A stretch of 33,749 bases of DNA from Deltaproteobacteria bacterium (GCA_020444075.1 JAHLLR010000055.1:1-33749); one strand, 5' to 3'; positions 9,061 to 21,233 are shown, counted from the first letter of the stretch. A program made the numbers and translations. The notes: a model not told the origin generated them from the letters alone.

Positions 9061-10191
9061 ATGTGCCGACTGTTTGCCATGACCAGTGAGACCCCCGTCT
9101 CTCCCATGATTGCCTTGGAAGCCATGGACGTCATGCGGGAAGGCCACGATGGATCCGGCGTGGGTCTGTTTCTGCGGGACCTCGGAGGACCCTTCGAAGA
9201 GATCAAGGACGCGCCGATCCTGTCCGGCATTTTCAGTGAAGCGGGATTGCGGCGGCTGGACGCCTTCATGATGGATATCGGGTTCATGACCAAATACAAG
9301 ATCACCATCAAGGTACCCAAAACCCCGCCCCCCGGTGTTCCCAAGCGGGACATCTACCTGATCCGGGCCTACGAGTATCCGGAGGAGTGGGATGACTACC
9401 CCAAAGAAGCCCTTTACGATAAGCTGCTGGAGATTCGCCTCCGGCTTCGGGCCATGGGTGAGGAGAAGCATGACATGATCGTCTTCTCCTTCTGGCCGGA
9501 CGTGATCATGCTCAAGGAGATCGGCGACCCCCTGCAGGTGGCCCACTACCTGAAGCTGGACCGCAAGGAGCTGCATGCCCGGGTCATTATGGCCCAGGGC
9601 CGGCAGAACACCAACTATGCCATTAACCTGTATGCCTGCCACCCTTTTTTCATCCAGGGCTATGCCTCTATGACCAACGGGGAGTGTACGGCGTTCACTC
9701 CCGTCCGGGAGTTTCTGCTGTCGCGCAACTTTCCCGGGTACTCGGGCTACCAGAGCGACTCGGAGGTCTTCACTCATATTCTGCACTACTCACAGACCCG
9801 GCTGGGTCTGGATATTTCGGCCTACAAGCATATCATTACCCCGCTGCAGGATGCCGCCATTGCGGACCATCCCAACGAAGACCTGCTGAAACAGCTCAAG
9901 CATTCGTGCCGCCGCCTGATTATCGACGGGCCCAACTGTGTCATCGGATGCTTGCCGGACCACAGTCTCTTCATGGTCCAGGACCGCAAGAAACTGCGCC
10001 CCGGGGTAGTGGGCGGACGACCCGGACGCTATGCCTTCTCTTCTGAAATCTGCGGCCTGGACTTCGCGGTTCCCGATCGAGACAAGAGCAAAGACTTTCA
10101 ACCCATGCATCTGGACACGGTCATTGTCGGGCCGGAGCGCCAGGAGGTTTCCATATGCAGCCAAACGCAACCATTACCCCTTCTACACTGA
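9061..10191 (+). CDS. Glutamate synthase, glutamine amidotransferase subunit (archaeal type)
   Basis: A stand-alone class II (Ntn-type) glutamine amidotransferase of 376 aa, the ammonia-releasing part of a split glutamate synthase. The protein begins Met-Cys-Arg-Leu-Phe. Cys2 is the expected nucleophile once Met is removed, which fixes the start at 9061. AAAGGAG lies 10 nt upstream. A segment near residues 180-205 (GRQNTNYAINLYACHPFF followed by TNGE) corresponds to the glutamine-binding TN and NGE motifs of the family. The 3' end overlaps the next gene by 37 nt, and AGGAGG for that gene lies inside this one, so translational coupling is likely. In bacterial GltB this domain is the N-terminus of a ~1500-aa chain. 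Here it is a separate polypeptide. Confidence 0.9.
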   Translation: MCRLFAMTSETPVSPMIALEAMDVMREGHDGSGVGLFLRDLGGPFEEIKDAPILSGIFSEAGLRRLDAFMMDIGFMTKYKITIKVPKTPPPGVPKRDIYLIRAYEYPEEWDDYPKEALYDKLLEIRLRLRAMGEEKHDMIVFSFWPDVIMLKEIGDPLQVAHYLKLDRKELHARVIMAQGRQNTNYAINLYACHPFFIQGYASMTNGECTAFTPVREFLLSRNFPGYSGYQSDSEVFTHILHYSQTRLGLDISAYKHIITPLQDAAIADHPNEDLLKQLKHSCRRLIIDGPNCVIGCLPDHSLFMVQDRKKLRPGVVGGRPGRYAFSSEICGLDFAVPDRDKSKDFQPMHLDTVIVGPERQEVSICSQTQPLPLLH

Positions 10192-11789
10192 GCGTGAAAG
10201 ATCTGCCCTGGCAGATCCTCTGGCACAAGGACAAGTGCACCCTCTGCGGCCGCTGTACGGCCGTATGCCCGGTGAATGCGATCGAGCTGGGTGTGTTCCG
10301 CAAGCGGCGCATCAAGGTCTCCCTGGAACCCCGGGGCAACCCCGCCAGCAGTTTCGACGTCTACCACGGCATCCGCCAGAAGACCGACCCGGCCTATGCC
10401 TGCGTGGGTTGCGCGACCTGCAGTCTGGTGTGCCCCAACGACGCCATTTTTCCCATGCGGTCCGATGAAGCGGACAAGCTCCGGTTCCACATCAACCGCG
10501 GCGGTCAGCCCCGCAGCCGCGGCGGCCGTCGCAACGTACCCGGTGGTATTCTGGACCAGATCAAGTTCATCCGCATCTCCATGCTCACGGACCCCGCCCT
10601 GGATGCCGGACGCCATGAATTCGAACTGCGGACATTGTTGGGTCGGGTTTTACCGCCGGAGCAGAGCCTGAAGTTCCTGAATGAAAACGGGTGGATCCCG
10701 CCGGTCCGGGAGATCTATCCCCTGCTCATCGGCGGAATGAGTTTCGGCGCCCTTTCTCCCAACATGTGGGAGGGACTGCAGATGGGGGTGGCTTACCTCA
10801 ACGAGGAATTAGGCATGCCGGTGCGCATGTGCACCGGCGAAGGCGGCTGCCCGCCGCGCCTGTTGCGAAGTCCATTCCTGAAATACGTGATCCTGCAGAT
10901 CGCCAGCGGTTATTTCGGGTGGGATGAAATCATTCACGCCATTCCCGAGATGGTGGAAGATCCATGCGCCATCGAGATTAAGTACGGCCAGGGGGCCAAA
11001 CCCGGCGACGGCGGCCTGCTCATGTGGCATAAAGTCAATAAATTGATTGCCGCTATCCGCGGGGTGCCGCCGGGGGTCAGCCTGCCCAGCCCGCCCACCC
11101 ACCAGACCCAATACTCCATCGAGGAGTCGGTGGCCAAGATGATCCAGTCCATGTACATGGCCTGGGGCTTCAGAGTGCCGGTATATCCAAAAATTTCAGC
11201 TACTTCAACGGCTATGGCAGTGCTCAACAACCTCACCCGCAACCCTTATGCCGGTGGCCTGGCCATCGACGGAGAGGACGGGGGCACCGGAGCCGCCTAC
11301 AACGTCTCCATGGACCACATGGGCCACCCCATCGCCACCAACATTCGGGATGGCTACCTGAACCTGGTGAAGGTGGGCATGCAGAACGAGATCCCCCTGT
11401 TCGCCGGCGGCGGCGTGGGCAAAGGCGGGAACCTGGCTGCCAACGCCGCCGCCCTGATCATGCTGGGGGCCAGCGGCGTCCAGACCGGAAAATACATCAT
11501 GCAGGCGGCGGCTGGCTGCCTGGGCTCGGAGACGGACCGATGCAACATCTGCAACATCGGCCGCTGCCCCCGCGGCATCACTTCCCAGGACCCGCGCCTC
11601 TACCGTCGCCTGGACGTGGAAAAGGTGGCCGAACGGGTGGTGGATCTTTTCCTGGCCTTTGACACGGAACTGAAAAAAATCGTAGCCCCCCTGGGCCGGT
11701 CCACCGCGCTGCCCATCGGCATGTCGGACGCCCTGGGTATCAGCGATTACTATGCCGCCCAGCGGCTCGGCATCCAGTATGTCGTATAA
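10155..11789 (+). CDS. gltB: Glutamate synthase FMN-binding catalytic subunit with N-terminal ferredoxin domain
   Basis: This 544-aa subunit carries the FMN/2-oxoglutarate site that forms glutamate from 2-oxoglutarate and channelled ammonia. Residues 20-100 hold two [4Fe-4S] motifs: C28, C31, C34, C38 and C83, C86, C89, C93. The remainder is the glutamate synthase central domain: LLIGGMSFGALSP, the signature IKYGQGAKPGDGG, DGEDGGTGAAY, and GGGVGKGGNLAANAAALIMLGA for flavin phosphate binding. CNICNIGRCPRGI near 460 fits the cysteines of the [3Fe-4S] cluster. AGGAGG lies 7 nt before the ATG. The fused ferredoxin is typical of archaeal-type enzymes and suggests electrons arrive through iron-sulfur carriers. 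It is the second gene of a three-gene operon. Confidence 0.95.
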   Translation: MQPNATITPSTLSVKDLPWQILWHKDKCTLCGRCTAVCPVNAIELGVFRKRRIKVSLEPRGNPASSFDVYHGIRQKTDPAYACVGCATCSLVCPNDAIFPMRSDEADKLRFHINRGGQPRSRGGRRNVPGGILDQIKFIRISMLTDPALDAGRHEFELRTLLGRVLPPEQSLKFLNENGWIPPVREIYPLLIGGMSFGALSPNMWEGLQMGVAYLNEELGMPVRMCTGEGGCPPRLLRSPFLKYVILQIASGYFGWDEIIHAIPEMVEDPCAIEIKYGQGAKPGDGGLLMWHKVNKLIAAIRGVPPGVSLPSPPTHQTQYSIEESVAKMIQSMYMAWGFRVPVYPKISATSTAMAVLNNLTRNPYAGGLAIDGEDGGTGAAYNVSMDHMGHPIATNIRDGYLNLVKVGMQNEIPLFAGGGVGKGGNLAANAAALIMLGASGVQTGKYIMQAAAGCLGSETDRCNICNIGRCPRGITSQDPRLYRRLDVEKVAERVVDLFLAFDTELKKIVAPLGRSTALPIGMSDALGISDYYAAQRLGIQYVV

Positions 11790-11867
11790 ATCAGCCGCTG
11801 CACGTCGCCCGATACACGTGGCAGTGGGTTGCATGAACATGGTCTTGCATCGACCGGAGAGCTTTTG

Positions 11868-14201
11868 ATGACGGAAAACCAACAAACTTTGACGATAATG
11901 GGAAAGTATGACGGAGAACGCCTGGCCTCACGGGTTCTCGAAGAGCGGATTCAACAGGCCGTGGAGACGGGCTATCGTCAGCTGATCGTTCATGCCTTCG
12001 GTCAGCACGGCATCGGTGGACGAATCTGGAAAACCAATGGCGAGCCGGTGCATATAACGATCGAGGGTCATGCCGGCCAGCGCCTGGGATCCATGGGCTA
12101 CCCGGGCACCTTCATCGATGTGCTGGGGCCGGCATCGGACGACGTGGGCTGGCTCAATGCCGGTGCGACGATAACGGTTCATGGCCACGCCTCCAACGGG
12201 GTGGCCAACGGCATGGCCCAGGGAAAGGTATACATTGCCGGCAATATCGGCGCCCGGGGCATGACGATGACCAAGTACAACCCCCGCTTCGAACCGCCCC
12301 AGCTGTGGGTGCTGGGTTCCGCCGGGGACTATTTTGCCGAATTCATGGCCGGCGGCGTCGCCGTGATCTGCGGCCATGCCCCCCAGAATCCGGAAAATGT
12401 GCTGGGTTACCGCCCCATGGTGGGCATGGTGGGCGGGCGGGTGCTGTTTCGCGGCGCCCATCAGGGTTTCAGCCAGGCCGATGCCAGGATGGTCCCCATC
12501 GATGCGGATACCTGGACATGGCTGACCGACGGGCTTGAAACGTTTCTGAGGGCCATCGACCGGTTGGAACTGCTGGAGACCCTGACGGTCCGCGACGAAT
12601 GGCAGCTCATCGCCGCCCGGTCCCCCCAGGAAAAAAAGGGCGTCGAACGGCGTTCCATGGCCGATTTCAGGAAAACCGTCTGGGATGAAAAACTGGGCAA
12701 AGGCGGTATCGTCGGCGATCTCACCGACCTTGACCGCAGCGCCATCCCCTTGATCACCCACGGCGATCTGCGGCGCTTCGTCCCGGTATGGGAAAACCGT
12801 AAATTCAAGGCCCCTTGTGAAGCCACCTGCCCGTCGGGGATTCCGGTGCAGGAGCGCTGGCGGCTGGTGCGTGAGGGGCGGGTGGATGAGGCGGTGGACC
12901 TGGCTTTGGCCTTCACCCCCTTTCCTGCCACCGTGTGCGGCTACCTGTGCCCCCATCCCTGCATGACCGCCTGTACCAAAGGGTCGGCCTTCATGACGCC
13001 GGTAGACGTGTCTCAACTGGGCCGGGCCAGCATCAATGCCAGCCTGCCGGAGCTGCCGCCTCTCTCCGGCAGGCGTATCGCCGTGGTCGGTGGCGGGCCC
13101 GCCGGCATTTCCACGGCCTGGCAGCTGCGGCGCATGGGCCATGAGGCGGTGGTGTTCGACAACGCTCCCACGCTGGGAGGCAAGATCGCGTCGGTGATTC
13201 CCCACAGCCGGATTCCCGCCGACGTGGTGGCAAAGGAACTGGCACGGGCCGCTGAGGCGATTCCCCACGTTCACCTCCAGCAGCGGCTGAATCGGTCCGA
13301 TACCGCCCAACTGATCGCCGATTATGATTTTGTGATCATTGCCGCCGGCGCCCAGAGGCCGAGGACGCTGCCTGTCCCGGGCAAGGAACGATTAATCACG
13401 GCCATGGATTTTCTGTCCGATGCCAAGCAAAACCGGGTCAAACCGGGCAATCGGGTGGTGATCATCGGTGCGGGCAACGTGGGCTGCGACGTGGCCACCG
13501 AGGCGGCCCGACTGGGCGCCGCGCAGATCACTCTGCTGGATGTCCAGGAGCCGGCCAGCTTCGGCAAAGAGCGTGAAGACGCCGAGGCGGCGGGAGCCGT
13601 GTTCCGCTGGCCGGTTTTCACCCGCCGGATCACCGACCGGGGCGTGGAACTGCAAACCGGGGAACTGATCCCCGCCGACACGGTGGTCGTTTCCATCGGT
13701 GACGCCCCGGATCTGGAGTTTCTGCCCGACGATGTGGCTACGGCGCGCGGCTTCGTGGCGGTCAATGAGGATTACCAGACTTCCAATCCCAAAGTTTACG
13801 CCATCGGCGACGCGGTGCGGCCCGGCCTGCTCACCGACGCCATCGGCGCCGGCAGGCGGGCGGCTGAAACCATCGCGGAAATCCTGGCCGGCAAGCGTCC
13901 CGGCGCGGACCGGAAGATGGTTATCGACCTCAACCGCATTTCCCTGGAATACCTGGACCCCCGGATTATTCAGTATGAGGATCTCGACCAGTGCGGTTCC
14001 CAGTGCTCCTCCTGCGGCACCTGCCGGGATTGCGGTATCTGCGTGGCCATGTGCCCGGAGGCGGCTATCAGCCGGAAGGCTTTGGAGGGTGCCGACTTCG
14101 AATATGTGGTCAACCCGGACCGCTGCATCGGATGCGGGTTCTGCGCCGGTGCATGTCCCTGCGGCATCTGGGACCTGGTGGAAAATACCCCGATGGGCTG
14201 A
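11868..14201 (+). CDS. Glutamate synthase GXGXG domain fused to GltD-like FAD oxidoreductase and ferredoxin
   Basis: A 777-aa fusion. Residues 1-250 are the GXGXG beta-helix domain that normally ends GltB (GHAGQRLGSMGYPG, GHASNGVANGMAQGKVYIAGN, GMVGGRVLFRGAH). Residues about 310-390 form the Cys-rich entry domain of GltD (APCEATCPSGIPVQERW, CGYLCPHPCMTAC). Two Rossmann folds follow, GGGPAGIS for FAD and GAGNVGCDVA for NAD(P)H, and then a FAD-closing GDAVRPGLLTDAIGAGR. The C-terminus adds cysteines for two [4Fe-4S] clusters (CGICVAMCPEAAI, CIGCGFCAGACPCGIW). The ATG at 11868 has GGAG 8 nt upstream. The longer TTG start at 11829 was rejected. This subunit likely supplies electrons to the FMN subunit. 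The gene ends 27 nt before a terminator stem. Confidence 0.93.
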   Translation: MTENQQTLTIMGKYDGERLASRVLEERIQQAVETGYRQLIVHAFGQHGIGGRIWKTNGEPVHITIEGHAGQRLGSMGYPGTFIDVLGPASDDVGWLNAGATITVHGHASNGVANGMAQGKVYIAGNIGARGMTMTKYNPRFEPPQLWVLGSAGDYFAEFMAGGVAVICGHAPQNPENVLGYRPMVGMVGGRVLFRGAHQGFSQADARMVPIDADTWTWLTDGLETFLRAIDRLELLETLTVRDEWQLIAARSPQEKKGVERRSMADFRKTVWDEKLGKGGIVGDLTDLDRSAIPLITHGDLRRFVPVWENRKFKAPCEATCPSGIPVQERWRLVREGRVDEAVDLALAFTPFPATVCGYLCPHPCMTACTKGSAFMTPVDVSQLGRASINASLPELPPLSGRRIAVVGGGPAGISTAWQLRRMGHEAVVFDNAPTLGGKIASVIPHSRIPADVVAKELARAAEAIPHVHLQQRLNRSDTAQLIADYDFVIIAAGAQRPRTLPVPGKERLITAMDFLSDAKQNRVKPGNRVVIIGAGNVGCDVATEAARLGAAQITLLDVQEPASFGKEREDAEAAGAVFRWPVFTRRITDRGVELQTGELIPADTVVVSIGDAPDLEFLPDDVATARGFVAVNEDYQTSNPKVYAIGDAVRPGLLTDAIGAGRRAAETIAEILAGKRPGADRKMVIDLNRISLEYLDPRIIQYEDLDQCGSQCSSCGTCRDCGICVAMCPEAAISRKALEGADFEYVVNPDRCIGCGFCAGACPCGIWDLVENTPMG

Positions 14202-14228
14202 TGCCGTTCCCCCACCCGCTGACAAAAG

Positions 14229-14255
14229 AGGCAGGCCCGTGTGCCTGCCTTTTTT
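14229..14255 (+). terminator. Intrinsic terminator of glutamate synthase operon
   Basis: AGGCAGGC (14229-14236) pairs with GCCTGCCT (14243-14250) around CCGTGT, followed directly by a run of six T. It lies just after the third glutamate synthase gene and separates it from carA. Confidence 0.9.
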
Positions 14256-14278
14256 AGGGGGTTGATTTGCCGGTCAGA

Positions 14279-14295
14279 TGTGGTAATTGACCACA
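14279..14295 (+). promoter_or_regulatory. Inverted repeat upstream of carA (candidate operator)
   Basis: TGTGGT-AATTG-ACCACA is a perfect 6-bp inverted repeat with a 5-nt spacer. It lies 52 nt before carA and just upstream of a weak -10-like TATAGG (14302-14307). A small GC stem (GCGCGG/CCGCGC, 14309-14330) follows in the presumed leader. It could bind a transcriptional regulator of pyrimidine/arginine synthesis. No regulator is identified. Confidence 0.4.
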
Positions 14296-14346
14296 GAACT
14301 TTATAGGTGCGCGGCAAACCAGACCCGCGCTACAAGACGGATATCA

Positions 14347-15483
14347 ATGGAAGCACGATTGACACTCGAAGACGGCCGCACCTTTGCCTGCCGGTCCTTT
14401 ACCGGTCCGGGGGAAGCCTGCGGCGAGGTGGTGTTCAACACCAGCATGACCGGCTACCAGGAGGTGCTCACCGACCCGTCCTACAGCGGCCAGATGGTCA
14501 CCATGACCTATCCGCTGATGGGCAACTACGGCGTCAACGACGACGATGTGGAATCCGCAAAGATCCAGGTGGCCGCTTTTCTGGTCAAAGAGTATCAGCC
14601 GTTTCCCAGCAACTTCAGATCCACCCGGTCGCTTGCCGACTACCTGGCCGGTCAGGGCGTGCTGGGTGTCGAAGGACTGGATACCCGGGCACTGACCCGC
14701 CACATCCGCAACGGCGGTGCCATGCGTGCCGTGATCTCCACCACGGATCTGGATCCCGAATCCCTGAAACGGCGGGCCAATGCCATTCCCCGCATGGTGG
14801 GCATGGACCTTGCCCGGGAGGTCTCCACCGCCAGGCCTTACCGCTGGAACGGCGGCAAGCCCGAATGGCTGGCGGATGATTTGCAATTGGATGCCGGTAT
14901 ATGGCGGCACCGGGGGGATCGCCCCTCGGTGGTGGCCATTGATTTCGGCCTCAAATACAACATTGCCCGCTGTCTGGAACGCGTGGGGTGCGAAGTCGTA
15001 ATCGTACCGGCGGCAACCGATGCATCGGCCATTATGGCCATGGTGCCCGACGGCCTCTTTCTCTCCAATGGCCCCGGCGACCCGGAGCCGGTCGTTTACG
15101 GCGTCCGGACGGTCAAAGAGCTGCTGGGCCGGCTGCCTATCTTCGGCATCTGTCTGGGCAACCAGATTCTGGGCCTGGCTCTGGGCGGGCGTACCTACAA
15201 ATTGAAATTCGGACACCGCGGCGCCAACCAGCCGGTCAAGAATCTGGTCACCGGCAAGGTGGAGATCACCTCCCAGAATCACGGATTCGCCGTGGATATG
15301 GACAGCCTGGGCGCAGATGCCGTCGAAGTTACCCATATCAACCTCAACGACAACACCGTGGAGGGTATCCGGCACCGCCGGCTGCCGGCCTTTTCAGTCC
15401 AATACCACCCGGAGGCATCTCCAGGGCCGCACGATGCGGCTTACCTGTTCGACCAGTTCAGGGACATGATGAAAACGAAATGA
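14347..15483 (+). CDS. carA: Carbamoyl-phosphate synthase small (glutaminase) subunit
   Basis: CarA hydrolyses glutamine and channels ammonia to CarB for carbamoyl phosphate, the precursor of pyrimidines and arginine. The 378-aa length is standard. The N-terminal domain has the usual [21 protein letters not shown]. The C-terminal class I amidotransferase has the nucleophile Cys269 in GICLGNQ and the His/Glu pair in [12 protein letters not shown]. Start at 14347 ([11 protein letters not shown]) matches the family N-terminus. The open frame to 14287 would read through the upstream inverted repeat and was rejected. The Shine-Dalgarno sequence is weak. The TGA stop is also the edge of a palindromic repeat, and carB starts 245 nt further on, an unusually wide gap for carAB. 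Confidence 0.97.
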   Translation: MEARLTLEDGRTFACRSFTGPGEACGEVVFNTSMTGYQEVLTDPSYSGQMVTMTYPLMGNYGVNDDDVESAKIQVAAFLVKEYQPFPSNFRSTRSLADYLAGQGVLGVEGLDTRALTRHIRNGGAMRAVISTTDLDPESLKRRANAIPRMVGMDLAREVSTARPYRWNGGKPEWLADDLQLDAGIWRHRGDRPSVVAIDFGLKYNIARCLERVGCEVVIVPAATDASAIMAMVPDGLFLSNGPGDPEPVVYGVRTVKELLGRLPIFGICLGNQILGLALGGRTYKLKFGHRGANQPVKNLVTGKVEITSQNHGFAVDMDSLGADAVEVTHINLNDNTVEGIRHRRLPAFSVQYHPEASPGPHDAAYLFDQFRDMMKTK

Positions 15484-15605
15484 CGAAGTCGCAAGAAGTC
15501 CGATATCTGCGTTACGCTTCGCCCCTTGTCACTGCGGAGTATCGTCAGTACGCCTCGTTCCTCGGGACTCGTAAGCCTTGATCGCGGGCTTCTTACGACT
15601 TCGTC
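15482..15605. repeat. Imperfect palindromic intergenic element (MITE/REP-like) between carA and carB
   Basis: Terminal arms GACGAAGTCGCAAGAAG (15482-15498) and CTTCTTACGACTTCGTC (15589-15605) are inverted repeats with 16 of 17 matches. Homology of the two halves continues patchily inward, and a smaller stem (GGAGTA/TACGCC) sits near the centre. There is no open frame for a transposase. From memory, sequences of this design recur in intergenic regions of Desulfosarcina/Desulfobacteraceae genomes, but that cannot be verified here. The element begins inside the carA stop codon. As RNA it would fold into a long hairpin between the carA and carB messages. Confidence 0.75.
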
Positions 15606-15684
15606 GTGAGCGCCATGGTTTGAAGGCAAATTGACGATATATGCTGTTTCAATAAAATTGAACGAGTTGAAGACAAATCCACGC

Positions 15685-15715
15685 TTCTGGATTCTGGCTT
15701 CTGAATTCTGAATTC
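15685..15715. repeat. Heptanucleotide tandem repeat before carB
   Basis: Four 7-bp units TTCTGGA, TTCTGGC, TTCTGAA, TTCTGAA and a final TTC run without interruption from 15685 to 15715. The array ends 13 nt before the carB ATG. That places the 3' edge of the array at or beside the normal ribosome-binding-site position. Confidence 0.85.
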
Positions 15716-15728
15716 GGTCCCCACACAA

Positions 15729-18995
<3,267 letters not shown>

Positions 18996-19046
18996 CGGGC
19001 CACATCGGCCCCCCGTTCAACCTCCAGCCCTGCAAGGCGAAAGACC

Positions 19047-20486
19047 ATGAAACCATCACCGACCATGAGCCGGGAATTTATTGGCGATGACAAACCCCGC
19101 GAAGCCTGCGGCCTTTTCGGGGCGTTCAACCACCCGGATGCCGCGAAAATGTGTTATTTCGGGCTCTACGCCCTTCAGCACCGTGGACAGGAGAGCGCCG
19201 GTATCGCCGTCGCCGAGTCCGGCGCCATCGACGAGTACAAGGGGATGGGGCTGGTGCCCGACGTCTTCGATATGGACATTCTGGATGGCCTGAACGGCTC
19301 CAGCGCCATCGGACATGTGCGTTATTCCACCACCGGCAGCTCGGTGGTGGCCAATGCCCAACCTCTCGTGGCGCGCCATCGCCAGCGGGCCTATGCCGTG
19401 GCCCACAACGGCAACCTGGTCAATGCCCACCATTTGAAAGCGGAACTGGAAGATAGCGGTTCCATCTTTCAGACCACCATGGACAGCGAGGTGTTTCTGC
19501 ACCTTTTCGTCCGCAATCTCAACCTGGGCTTCGAAGAGGCGCTGAAAGCATCGGTGGCCCGACTGAAAGGGGCTTTTTCCATGGTGGTGCTCACCAGCCG
19601 GGGAGAACTTATCGGCATCAAAGACCCCCATGGCTTCCGCCCCCTGTGCCTGGGCAAACTCAACGGCACATGGGTGCTGGCATCGGAAACCTGCGCTTTG
19701 GATCTGGTTCAGGCGGAATTTGTCCGCGAGCTGGATCCGGGGGAGATTGTCATCATCAACAGCGAGGGGGTCAAAAGCATCCACACCAAAACCCCCAAAA
19801 TCCGGTCGTTCTGCATTTTCGAGTTCATCTACTTCGCCCGACCGGACAGCACCTTTTTCGGCCACAACGTCTACCTCACCCGCAAGGCCCACGGCCGGCG
19901 GCTGGCCGAAGAGTCTCCGGTGGAGGCGGACCTGGTCATGCCTTTTCCCGATTCGGGGACGTATTCGGCCCTCGGGTATTCGGAAGCGTCCGGCATCCCC
20001 TTCGAGACCGGTATGATCCGCAACCACTACGTGGGACGAACCTTTATCCAACCCACCCAGAGCATGCGGGATTTCGGGGTCCGGGTAAAACTCAATCCCA
20101 TCAAGGAACTGCTCAAAGGCAAGGACATTATCATCATCGAAGATTCGATTATCCGCGGCACGACGGTAAAAACACGCGTCAAGGCCCTTCGAGAGCTGGG
20201 GGTCAAACGGGTTCACCTGCGGGTGAGCGGACCGGCCCACCGATTTCCCTGCCATTACGGCATCGATTTTTCCACCAAAGGGGAACTGATTGCCGCCCGA
20301 ATGACCGTCGAGGAGCTCCGCAGCCACCTGGGCCTGGACTCCCTGTACTATCTCAGCCTGGAAGGGCTGCTCGCCTCAACCGGTATCGAAAACCCGGAGA
20401 ACCATTTCTGCAAAGCCTGCTTCGACGGGTGCTACCCGGTCCAGTTCGATGAAAATCTGTCCAAGCACTGCATGGAAATGAAATAA
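19047..20486 (+). CDS. purF: Amidophosphoribosyltransferase
   Basis: PurF transfers glutamine nitrogen to PRPP, giving 5-phosphoribosylamine, the first committed step of purine synthesis. The 479-aa chain starts with a 20-residue propeptide ending before Cys21 (EACGLFGAF), the Ntn nucleophile exposed after processing. The glutaminase domain shows ALQHRGQESAG, GHVRYSTTG and HNGNLVNA. The PRPP loop DIIIIEDSIIRGTT lies near 360-373. Cysteines at FCIFEF (~255), FPCHYG (~400) and HFCKACFDGC (~452-460) fit the [4Fe-4S] site of the B. subtilis-type enzyme, which would make it oxygen sensitive. The start at 19047 is chosen over the internal ATG at 19065 because AAGG lies 9 nt upstream. It follows carB by 51 nt without a terminator, so cotranscription is possible. 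Confidence 0.97.
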   Translation: MKPSPTMSREFIGDDKPREACGLFGAFNHPDAAKMCYFGLYALQHRGQESAGIAVAESGAIDEYKGMGLVPDVFDMDILDGLNGSSAIGHVRYSTTGSSVVANAQPLVARHRQRAYAVAHNGNLVNAHHLKAELEDSGSIFQTTMDSEVFLHLFVRNLNLGFEEALKASVARLKGAFSMVVLTSRGELIGIKDPHGFRPLCLGKLNGTWVLASETCALDLVQAEFVRELDPGEIVIINSEGVKSIHTKTPKIRSFCIFEFIYFARPDSTFFGHNVYLTRKAHGRRLAEESPVEADLVMPFPDSGTYSALGYSEASGIPFETGMIRNHYVGRTFIQPTQSMRDFGVRVKLNPIKELLKGKDIIIIEDSIIRGTTVKTRVKALRELGVKRVHLRVSGPAHRFPCHYGIDFSTKGELIAARMTVEELRSHLGLDSLYYLSLEGLLASTGIENPENHFCKACFDGCYPVQFDENLSKHCMEMK

Positions 20487-20534
20487 AGGTTTTTATCCGG
20501 CAAAAAAACATGTCCGTCATTTGAAATCTGGATG

Positions 20535-20604
20535 TTGACAGGCAGTCCCGGTTCCGTAGATGATGACCATGAAGCTTGCCTTTCTCGTGCCGTCACATTA
20601 GAAT
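20535..20604 (+). promoter_or_regulatory. Candidate promoters for the CNBD/radical-SAM pair
   Basis: Two sigma70-like sites lie in the gap after purF. TTGCCT (20576-20581) and TAGAAT (20599-20604) are exactly 17 nt apart and form the better pair. TTGACA (20535-20540), a perfect -35, is followed after 16 nt by a weak TAGATG. Either would free the two downstream genes from purF control. Confidence 0.5.
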
Positions 20605-20651
20605 ACGTTGCATCGGATCATCAACGATTCACTATCGCCCAGGGGGATTTC

Positions 20652-21218
20652 ATGATCGAGTCCAAATACCTGAAGGAAAATATCGAGAATATCCAGCGGC
20701 TCATGTCCATCTCCGCGCTGAAGCATTTCGAGACCCGCAACCTGGGCAAGCTGCTTCGCCTCAGCAAAATCCGCCAGTACGAAGATGGCGAGACCATTAT
20801 CCAGGAAGGCGATATGGATCCCTGGCTCTACTTTCTGCTGTCCGGCAAAATCCGGATTACCAAAGAAGGCGAAGAGATCAGCACCATCAGTAAAAAAGGG
20901 GAAATTTTCGGAGAAATGCGCATCATCGACGACCAGACGCGCAGCGCCACGGTGCTGTCCGATGGGAAGACCATCTGCCTGGCCGTGGACACCTCGGCCG
21001 GCAACCGGCTCTCCACGTCCGAGCAAAAGGACGAGCGTCTGGACTTTTTGCTTCTGCTCTACCGGATTTTCGCCGAATATATGACCTACCGCCTGCGTCT
21101 CACCAACGAAGAACTGATCCGTGCCAAAAAAGAGGTGCGCCGCCTGGGTGGTGCAGCCAGTCCAAACGCGGATGCGGACGACGATGCCGACCTGGAAAAT
21201 TTCATGAAATCGATGTAG
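20652..21218 (+). CDS. Stand-alone cyclic-nucleotide-binding (CRP-like) domain protein
   Basis: A 188-aa soluble protein with one cNMP-binding beta-roll (about 20-115). Visible features are the turn YEDGETIIQEGDMDPWLYFLLSGKIRI and a phosphate-binding-cassette-like FGEMRIIDDQTRSATVLS, where E88 and R97 occupy the ligand-contacting positions of CRP-family cassettes. A helical segment follows, with an acidic tail (DADDDADLENF). There is no helix-turn-helix, kinase or transporter domain, so it is not a classical Crp/Fnr regulator. It may be a small sensor or adaptor. The start at 20652 has AGGGGG 5 nt upstream. The longer frame from 20532 lacks a ribosome-binding site and covers the promoter. Fifteen nt separate it from the radical SAM gene, implying joint expression. 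Confidence 0.85.
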   Translation: MIESKYLKENIENIQRLMSISALKHFETRNLGKLLRLSKIRQYEDGETIIQEGDMDPWLYFLLSGKIRITKEGEEISTISKKGEIFGEMRIIDDQTRSATVLSDGKTICLAVDTSAGNRLSTSEQKDERLDFLLLLYRIFAEYMTYRLRLTNEELIRAKKEVRRLGGAASPNADADDDADLENFMKSM

Positions 21219-21233
21219 GGTGGGAATGACCCT

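Noticed and set aside
11829-11867. TTG start for the glutamate synthase fusion protein
   Set aside because: The ATG at 11868 has a well-spaced GGAG and gives the shorter, family-like start.
20532-20651. 40-residue N-terminal extension of the CNBD protein
   Set aside because: No ribosome-binding site at 20532, overlap with the best promoter, and an excellent AGGGGG before 20652.
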